Source: CBFGTJ01 sp965651815 (GTDB lineage: Bacteria > Actinomycetota > Acidimicrobiia > Acidimicrobiales > Microtrichaceae). From it: DNA of 18,987 nucleotides. Both the position numbers and the translations under genes were made by a program. Location: contig CBFGTJ010000044.1 in NCBI GenBank assembly GCA_965651815.1, positions 1 to 18,987 on the forward strand. Reading direction: 5' to 3'. The notes beneath the pieces are model-generated. The model saw only the letters and a list, made by a program, of their open reading frames with translations, ran no database searches and had not been told where the DNA came from. Positions within the stretch are counted from its first letter, which is position 1, and every line of letters begins with the position of its first letter. Positions 15,408-18,987 of the stretch are shown in pieces.

Positions 15408-15521
15408 CTAGCCCTGCCGCTGCTTGTGGCGCGGGTTGTCGCAGATGACCATCACGCGCCCGTTGCGGCGGATCACCTTGCACTTCTCACACATCTTCTT
15501 GACGCTCGGTCGAACCTTCAT
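15408..15521 (-). CDS. rpmJ: 50S ribosomal protein bL36
   Basis: Translating the minus strand from ATG at 15521 gives a 37-residue protein beginning MKVRPSVKKMCEKCKVIRR and ending NPRHKQRQG before TAG. Cys11, Cys14, Cys27 and His32 form the zinc ribbon, so this is the zinc-binding (C+) form of bL36. GGAGAG lies 7 bases before the start. It sits between infA and rpsM, its standard position. The length matches the family exactly. Confidence 0.98.
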   Translation of the reverse strand: MKVRPSVKKMCEKCKVIRRNGRVMVICDNPRHKQRQG

Positions 15522-15582
15522 GGGTCTCTCCGGACCGGTGTCCGGCCCTTGTCGATCGCTCGTGCCCGTTCCCGACGGACGG

Positions 15583-15807
15583 TCACTTGTAGCGGTAGGT
15601 GATCCTGCCGCGGGACAGGTCGTAGGGGGTCAGCTCCACTTGCACCCGGTCCCCCGGGAGGATCCGGATGTAGTGCATCCGCATCTTGCCGGAGATGTGC
15701 GCCAGCACCTTGTGGCCGTTCTCGAGCTCCACCCGGAACATGGCATTGGGCAACGGCTCGATGACGGTACCTTCGAGGACGATGGCGTCATCCTTGGGCT
15801 TGGCCAG
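15583..15807 (-). CDS. infA: Translation initiation factor IF-1 (apparent CTG start)
   Basis: IF-1 binds the A site of the 30S subunit during initiation. The 74-residue OB-fold protein reads AKPKDDAIVLEGTVIEPLP at the N-terminus, then NAMFRVELENGHKVLAHISG, KMRMHYIRILPGDRV and the C-terminal RGRITYRYK. All family positions are present. Homologues begin MAKxxD, so the initiator aligns with the codon at 15807-15805, which is CTG. A perfect AGGAGG (15821-15816) is placed 8 bases before it, and there is no in-frame ATG, GTG or TTG nearby upstream. The next in-frame ATG is 23 codons into the OB fold. CTG initiation is therefore the best reading, barring a sequencing error. rpmJ follows after 61 bases. 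Confidence 0.93.
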   Translation of the reverse strand: MAKPKDDAIVLEGTVIEPLPNAMFRVELENGHKVLAHISGKMRMHYIRILPGDRVQVELTPYDLSRGRITYRYK

Positions 15808-15815
15808 AGCTGAGT

Positions 15816-15821
15816 CCTCCT
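15816..15821 (-). promoter_or_regulatory. Ribosome binding site of infA that decides the CTG start
   Basis: AGGAGG on the minus strand is followed by 8 bases (ACTCAGCT) and then CTG. Optimal complementarity and spacing mark the CTG as the initiation codon. Just upstream a short inverted repeat, GCCC-CCAG-GGGC, could form a small hairpin next to the ribosome-binding site. Confidence 0.75.
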
Positions 15822-15900
15822 GTACGGCCCCTGGGGGCGGGACGCTGGACGGGAACGGCGGCGCGCGCACCGCCACGGGCGGGGCGCGGGCCGACGGACA

Positions 15901-15929
15901 ACAATAGAGGACCACCCCCGCGCGATCAA
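15901..15929 (-). promoter_or_regulatory. Candidate promoter of the infA-rpmJ-rpsM-rpsK-rpsD-rpoA-rplQ-truA operon
   Basis: On the minus strand TTGATC (15929-15924) and TATTGT (15906-15901) are spaced by exactly 17 bp, a good sigma-70/HrdB-like pair in otherwise very GC-rich DNA. The start of transcription would be near 15894, leaving a leader of about 87 bases before the CTG start. It lies in the divergent region shared with the plus-strand membrane protein gene. Confidence 0.55.
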
Positions 15930-15939
15930 AGGCGGCTTC

Positions 15940-15972
15940 GTGCGAGGGGTCGCGGCCCGGTGCGAGGGGTCG
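15940..15972. repeat. 13-bp direct repeat in the infA / GT-C divergent region
   Basis: The sequence gtgcgaggggtcg occurs identically at 15940-15952 and 15960-15972, a period of 20 bp or about two helical turns. The copies lie just upstream of the infA -35 hexamer and before the plus-strand gene start. A weaker related block (tgcagagggg) precedes the plus-strand ATG at 16018. This could be a binding site for a regulator, or chance in GC-rich DNA. Confidence 0.6.
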
Positions 15973-16017
15973 GCGGCGCCGGCTCAAGGGGCGCCCCGTG
16001 GTGCCGATGCAGAGGGG

Positions 16018-17538
16018 ATGGCTTCCACGTCCGCTCCGGAGCGGCTCCCCGACGAGGAACGAGCTGCACGCCGGAGCGGAGGCGGGGTGGTGCGGGCCGC
16101 GGCACTCTCGTTCCTCCTCGTGCTCGCCGTGTACTCCTCCTCGAACGTCAGCGACTTCGGTGACGGCTACCTGGCGCTGCCGACCGCCCACAGCCTGCTG
16201 TACCAGCGGGACCTCGACCTCGGGGAGTTCTCCGGGGAGCCGTTCTTCGAGGAGCACTACGGGATGGTCCGCGTCGGGGGCAGGGACGTCGACTACTTCC
16301 CCTACCTGACCGCCGTGTTCGCCACCCCGGTGGTGGCCGCATGGGACGTGCTGGGCGTCGCGGGCATCACGACGAGCTCCGAGGAGCTCATCCGCGGCGG
16401 GCGGATGCGGCAGCTGCAGATCCTCGCCGCCAGCACGGTCACCGCCGCCGCGGCCGTCGTGCTCGCGCTCGTCACCCGGCGGCTCCTCCTGCTCTCGATC
16501 CGGGCCCGGCGCGGGGACGGCGCGGCGCAGGGCAGCGGCGGGCAGGGCGCGGCCGGCTCGGGGGCGTGGCTCGGTCCGGACCACCGCTGGGCGCTGCCGG
16601 TGTACGCCACGGTGATCGCGCTCGGCACGACGTTGTGGTCGACCGCCAGCCGGGCCCTGTGGCAGCACGGGCCGAGCGTGCTCGTGTGCGGCTCGGCCCT
16701 GCTGTGCGTGGTCCACCTGCTGGGCAGCGACGACCCGCGTCGCCGGCGTCGGCTCGCGCTGGCCGCCGGGGTGCTGGCCGGGCTCTCCTACTGGGCGCGG
16801 CCGACGAACGCGGTGCTGTGCGTCGCGCTCGTGGGTCTGCTCGCCTGGCGTCGGCGTGCCGCGGTGGTGCCGTTCGTCGCGGGAGCGGCGGGGATCCAGG
16901 TGCTCGTGGTGGCGGCGAACCTCGTGCTGCTCGGCCGTGCGCTGCCGCCGTACTTCACCGCCTCGCGGGTGGGGTGGCACGGGCAGCTGCCGGAGGCCGC
17001 CGCCGCGAACCTGGTGAGCCCCGCCCGGGGCCTGTTCGTGTTCAGCCCGTTCCTGCTGGCGGCGCTCCTCCTGCTGCTCCCCCGCCGCTGGTCGCGGCTC
17101 GGCGCGGACCTGCAGGCGGTGGTCGTCGCCGCCGTGCTCGGCTCGCTGGGCTACCTGCTCGCCGTGTCGGCCTACGGGGAGAAGTGGTGGGCCGGGCACA
17201 GCTACGGCCCGCGCTTCATGACCGAGGCGGTGGTGCTGCTCGCGCCGCTCGCGCTCGTGGTGATCTTCGGGCCGGGTGAGGATCACGGGTCCCCGGCGAC
17301 GGGCCACGCGGGGAGCCGATGGCGGCTGCTCGGCGTGATGGCGATCGCCGCGTCGGTGTTCACCCACATGATGGGCGCGCAGGTCGCGGGGGTGCGCTGC
17401 TGGAACCGCGAGCCGGTCGACGTGGACCGCGACCCGTCGATCGTGTGGGACGTGGCACGGCCCCAGGTGCTCGAGGGGGCGCGGCTCGTGATCCGCGGTG
17501 AGGTCCAGGAGGCCGCCGGGCGCGAGTGCGCCAGCTGA
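16018..17538 (+). CDS. Polytopic membrane protein, GT-C glycosyltransferase-like
   Basis: The 506-residue protein has about ten hydrophobic segments (first at about 27-41, others around 136-152, 193-205, 220-235, 245-258, 264-277, 282-306, 336-354, 365-384, 403-417 and 436-452) and a hydrophilic C-terminus. After the first segment comes an acidic extracytoplasmic loop (SDFGDGYLALPTAHSLL), where GT-C enzymes usually carry a catalytic acid. Further motifs I associate with such membrane proteins are ALWQHGPS (213-220), WARPTNAVL (259-267), SPARGLFVFSPFL (334-346) and KWWAGHSYGPRFMTE (389-403). It may transfer a sugar from a polyprenyl-phosphate donor, but donor and acceptor are unknown. The ATG at 16018 was chosen; an in-frame GTG at 15940 would add 26 low-complexity residues. 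It is divergent from infA and is the only plus-strand gene. Confidence 0.8.
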   Translation: MASTSAPERLPDEERAARRSGGGVVRAAALSFLLVLAVYSSSNVSDFGDGYLALPTAHSLLYQRDLDLGEFSGEPFFEEHYGMVRVGGRDVDYFPYLTAVFATPVVAAWDVLGVAGITTSSEELIRGGRMRQLQILAASTVTAAAAVVLALVTRRLLLLSIRARRGDGAAQGSGGQGAAGSGAWLGPDHRWALPVYATVIALGTTLWSTASRALWQHGPSVLVCGSALLCVVHLLGSDDPRRRRRLALAAGVLAGLSYWARPTNAVLCVALVGLLAWRRRAAVVPFVAGAAGIQVLVVAANLVLLGRALPPYFTASRVGWHGQLPEAAAANLVSPARGLFVFSPFLLAALLLLLPRRWSRLGADLQAVVVAAVLGSLGYLLAVSAYGEKWWAGHSYGPRFMTEAVVLLAPLALVVIFGPGEDHGSPATGHAGSRWRLLGVMAIAASVFTHMMGAQVAGVRCWNREPVDVDRDPSIVWDVARPQVLEGARLVIRGEVQEAAGRECAS

Positions 17539-17567
17539 CCGCTGCTCCTGCGCCCCGGGACGGGCGG

Positions 17568-18131
17568 TCAGCCGCCGTAGTTCATGCGGGTGTCCTCCAT
17601 TCGCAGCACCGGGGTGCCCTCGGGCTTGAGGAAGCCCGCGTCGACGACCTCGCCGACGAAGAAGGTGTGCTGGCCGGCCTCCAGCCGGTCGACCACGCGG
17701 CAGTCGAGGAACGCGGCCGCCTGGCTCAGGATCGGCGCACCGGTCACCCGCTCCACGTACGGGAACCCGTTGAGCGTGCGCGCCTCGAGGTCGACCTCGA
17801 CCGGCTTGGTGAACTTGCGCACGATCGCCCGGTCCTCGCGGTCCACGAAGCTCAGCGCGAAGCACCCGCCCGCCTCGACGAGCTCGTGGGTGTACGCGGT
17901 GCGCTCGACGCCGACGCCCACGAGCTTGGGGTCGAAGCTGATCTGGCTGACCCAGTTGATCGTCATGCCGTTGCGCCGCTCGGCCCCGTCGGTGCTGCCG
18001 AGCACGTACAGCCCGTAGGGCATCGTCCACATGACGCGGCGGCGCAGCTTGTCGTACTCGACCTGCTGGTCCTCGGTCTCGACCCCGGGCGGGTAGGGCC
18101 CGATCGGTCCGGTGCCTCCTGGTTCGGCCAT
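17568..18131 (-). CDS. Flavin reductase-like FMN-binding protein
   Basis: The 187-residue protein belongs to the flavin reductase/flavoredoxin-like split-barrel family, which binds FMN and often reduces free flavin with NAD(P)H or serves a partner oxygenase. Family features are MWTMPYGLYVLGSTDG near residues 34-49, NGMTINWVSQISFDPKLVGV (about 54-73), the Thr-His in AYTHELVEAG and the later CRVVDRLEAGQHTFFVGEV. The ATG at 18131 is used; a GTG at 18158 would add nine residues. Residues 1-25 are a Gly/Pro-rich leader before the fold. It converges with the membrane protein gene, 29 bases apart. No partner oxygenase gene is visible, so the physiological role is open. Confidence 0.85.
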   Translation of the reverse strand: MAEPGGTGPIGPYPPGVETEDQQVEYDKLRRRVMWTMPYGLYVLGSTDGAERRNGMTINWVSQISFDPKLVGVGVERTAYTHELVEAGGCFALSFVDREDRAIVRKFTKPVEVDLEARTLNGFPYVERVTGAPILSQAAAFLDCRVVDRLEAGQHTFFVGEVVDAGFLKPEGTPVLRMEDTRMNYGG

Positions 18132-18171
18132 CCCGCCACCGTAACGCCCCGCCGTCACGGTCCCGCCCGCG

Positions 18172-18987
18172 TCAGGCGCAGCCCTCGTCGTCGCCCCAGA
18201 CGTCGACGCCGCTGAGCTTCACGGCCTCGACGACGTCGTCGCGCAGGTAGAAGGCGAGGGCGTGATCGCCCCGCCGTACGCCCGCGACGCGCCGGTAGTA
18301 CGCGATCAGGCCGTCGGTCGGCGTGGCGTCCGGATCGGGGTCGTCGACGACGAGCTCGTCGCCGTAGATCCGCTCCAGCGTCGCCAGCGTGGTGCCGACC
18401 CCGACGCCCGACGCCGTCCGGTAGGTCGTGTTGCGACGGAGGTAGACAGCCGAGAGCACCGGCGTCCCGCCGGAGGCGTCGACCAGGCCCGTCGGCGTCT
18501 GCTGCGGGTCGTCGTGGGACGAGCCGCGCCGACCGCGTGGCCAGTAGCCACAGGGAGGGTTCTCCTCGATGAGCACCTCCGCGCTCGACACGCGCTGGCC
18601 GAGCGCCACCTCGCCGATGCGGTCGAAGGTGATCTCCCGCCCGGGCTCGGGCAGCGCGAGGTCCGGGCCCTGGACGGGTGGCGGCCCCGAGCGGTCGGTG
18701 GGCAGCCGGACCGCGGAGGCCGAGGTCGGCTGCACCTCGAGACGCTGCGGCGGATGTCCACCGCCGATGTCGACCTGCATCTTGAAGCGGTCGGGTAGGC
18801 GCGCTCGGTCGAGGGCGACCCCGTAGGTCCTTGCCGAGCGCGACTCGGCGCACTCGTCCGGACGCTGCGAATCGTCGAACACCGGCTCGTACCACCCGCC
18901 GTCCTCGACGAAGGCCACGAGCTGCTCGCCGCAGGCGGCCATGCGGGTGAACGACACCACCACCCACCGGTCGAAGTCCACCTCCGG
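18172..18987 (-). CDS. Protein of unknown function, probably 5'-partial at the right window edge
   Basis: I do not recognise this protein. The frame is open to the window end. A GTG at 18981 could give 269 residues, but the start may lie outside, because the first visible residues already look like a folded domain and no signal peptide is present. Two stretches resemble each other in style: residues about 118-147 from that GTG (FDRIGEVALGQRVSSAEVLIEENPPCGYWP) and about 192-210 (ASGVGVGTTLATLERIYGD), the latter followed by AYYRR and ALAFYLRDDVVEAVKLSG. This pattern of 'vxxGxxxxxxexxxG' followed by a strand that describes tracking resembles small lipoprotein-type repeat folds in actinobacteria, possibly BamE-like. 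Three or four cysteines suggest an extracytoplasmic disulfide-bearing protein. All of that is inference. It precedes the flavin reductase gene by 40 bases. Confidence 0.7.
   Translation of the reverse strand, partial: PEVDFDRWVVVSFTRMAACGEQLVAFVEDGGWYEPVFDDSQRPDECAESRSARTYGVALDRARLPDRFKMQVDIGGGHPPQRLEVQPTSASAVRLPTDRSGPPPVQGPDLALPEPGREITFDRIGEVALGQRVSSAEVLIEENPPCGYWPRGRRGSSHDDPQQTPTGLVDASGGTPVLSAVYLRRNTTYRTASGVGVGTTLATLERIYGDELVVDDPDPDATPTDGLIAYYRRVAGVRRGDHALAFYLRDDVVEAVKLSGVDVWGDDEGCA

Noticed and set aside
15940..16017. Upstream GTG start for the plus-strand membrane protein
   Set aside because: The added 26 residues are low complexity and overlap the direct repeat and the promoter region. 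The ATG at 16018 sits closer to the first membrane segment.
17563..17576. Short inverted repeat ggcgg-tcag-ccgcc between the convergent genes as a bidirectional terminator
   Set aside because: The stem is only 5 bp, it overlaps the flavin reductase stop codon and no T-run follows. Such stems are common by chance at this GC content.
15808..18030. Upstream extension of the infA frame through the membrane protein and flavin reductase genes
   Set aside because: Only the last 74 codons match a protein family. The rest is antisense or out of frame to genes with clear motifs, and it has no ribosome-binding site.

Overview
The window is high-GC, densely coding DNA from a bacterial chromosome. Gene content and order point to Actinomycetota. 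The order infA-rpmJ-rpsM-rpsK-rpsD-rpoA-rplQ-truA / rplM-rpsI-glmM-glmS-acpS-nnrDE-alr / tsaE-tsaB-rimI-(tsaD) is, from memory, the backbone of the Mycobacterium tuberculosis Rv3462c-Rv3419c region with its accessory genes removed. The oversized GlmS and the general protein style suggest a deep actinobacterial lineage such as Acidimicrobiia, but this is inference. No tRNA, rRNA, CRISPR array, IS element or phage gene was seen.

All but one of the genes lie on the minus strand, so the window reads from right to left. At the right edge (18172-18987) is an unrecognised protein cut by the window end, followed by a flavin-reductase-fold protein (17568-18131). The only plus-strand gene (16018-17538) is a polytopic GT-C-like membrane protein, divergent from infA. 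The 210-bp divergent region holds a good candidate infA promoter and a 13-bp direct repeat with a 20-bp period.

From 15807 down to 11782 runs the translation/transcription cluster infA, rpmJ, rpsM, rpsK, rpsD, rpoA, rplQ, truA. infA appears to start at CTG behind a perfect AGGAGG. A 200-bp leader with a candidate promoter precedes rplM-rpsI. Next come glmM and a giant glmS (UDP-GlcNAc precursor supply), acpS (carrier-protein activation), a fused NAD(P)HX repair enzyme, alr (D-alanine for peptidoglycan), and a DmpA-type (S58) peptidase. The left end holds the t6A tRNA-modification set tsaE-tsaB, then rimI and the first codons of what is probably tsaD. Many of these genes overlap by 4-7 bases (GTGA, TTGA), which suggests translational coupling through the left half.

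The most unusual object is the 1162-residue GlmS. Every glutaminase and isomerase landmark residue I can identify is present, and the isomerase core spacing is preserved. However, about 140 extra residues sit directly behind the catalytic cysteine, about 110 extra precede the C-terminal catalytic lysine, and a roughly 195-residue tail of unknown function follows it. The second point of interest is the CTG start of infA, whose product (IF1) takes part in initiation itself.
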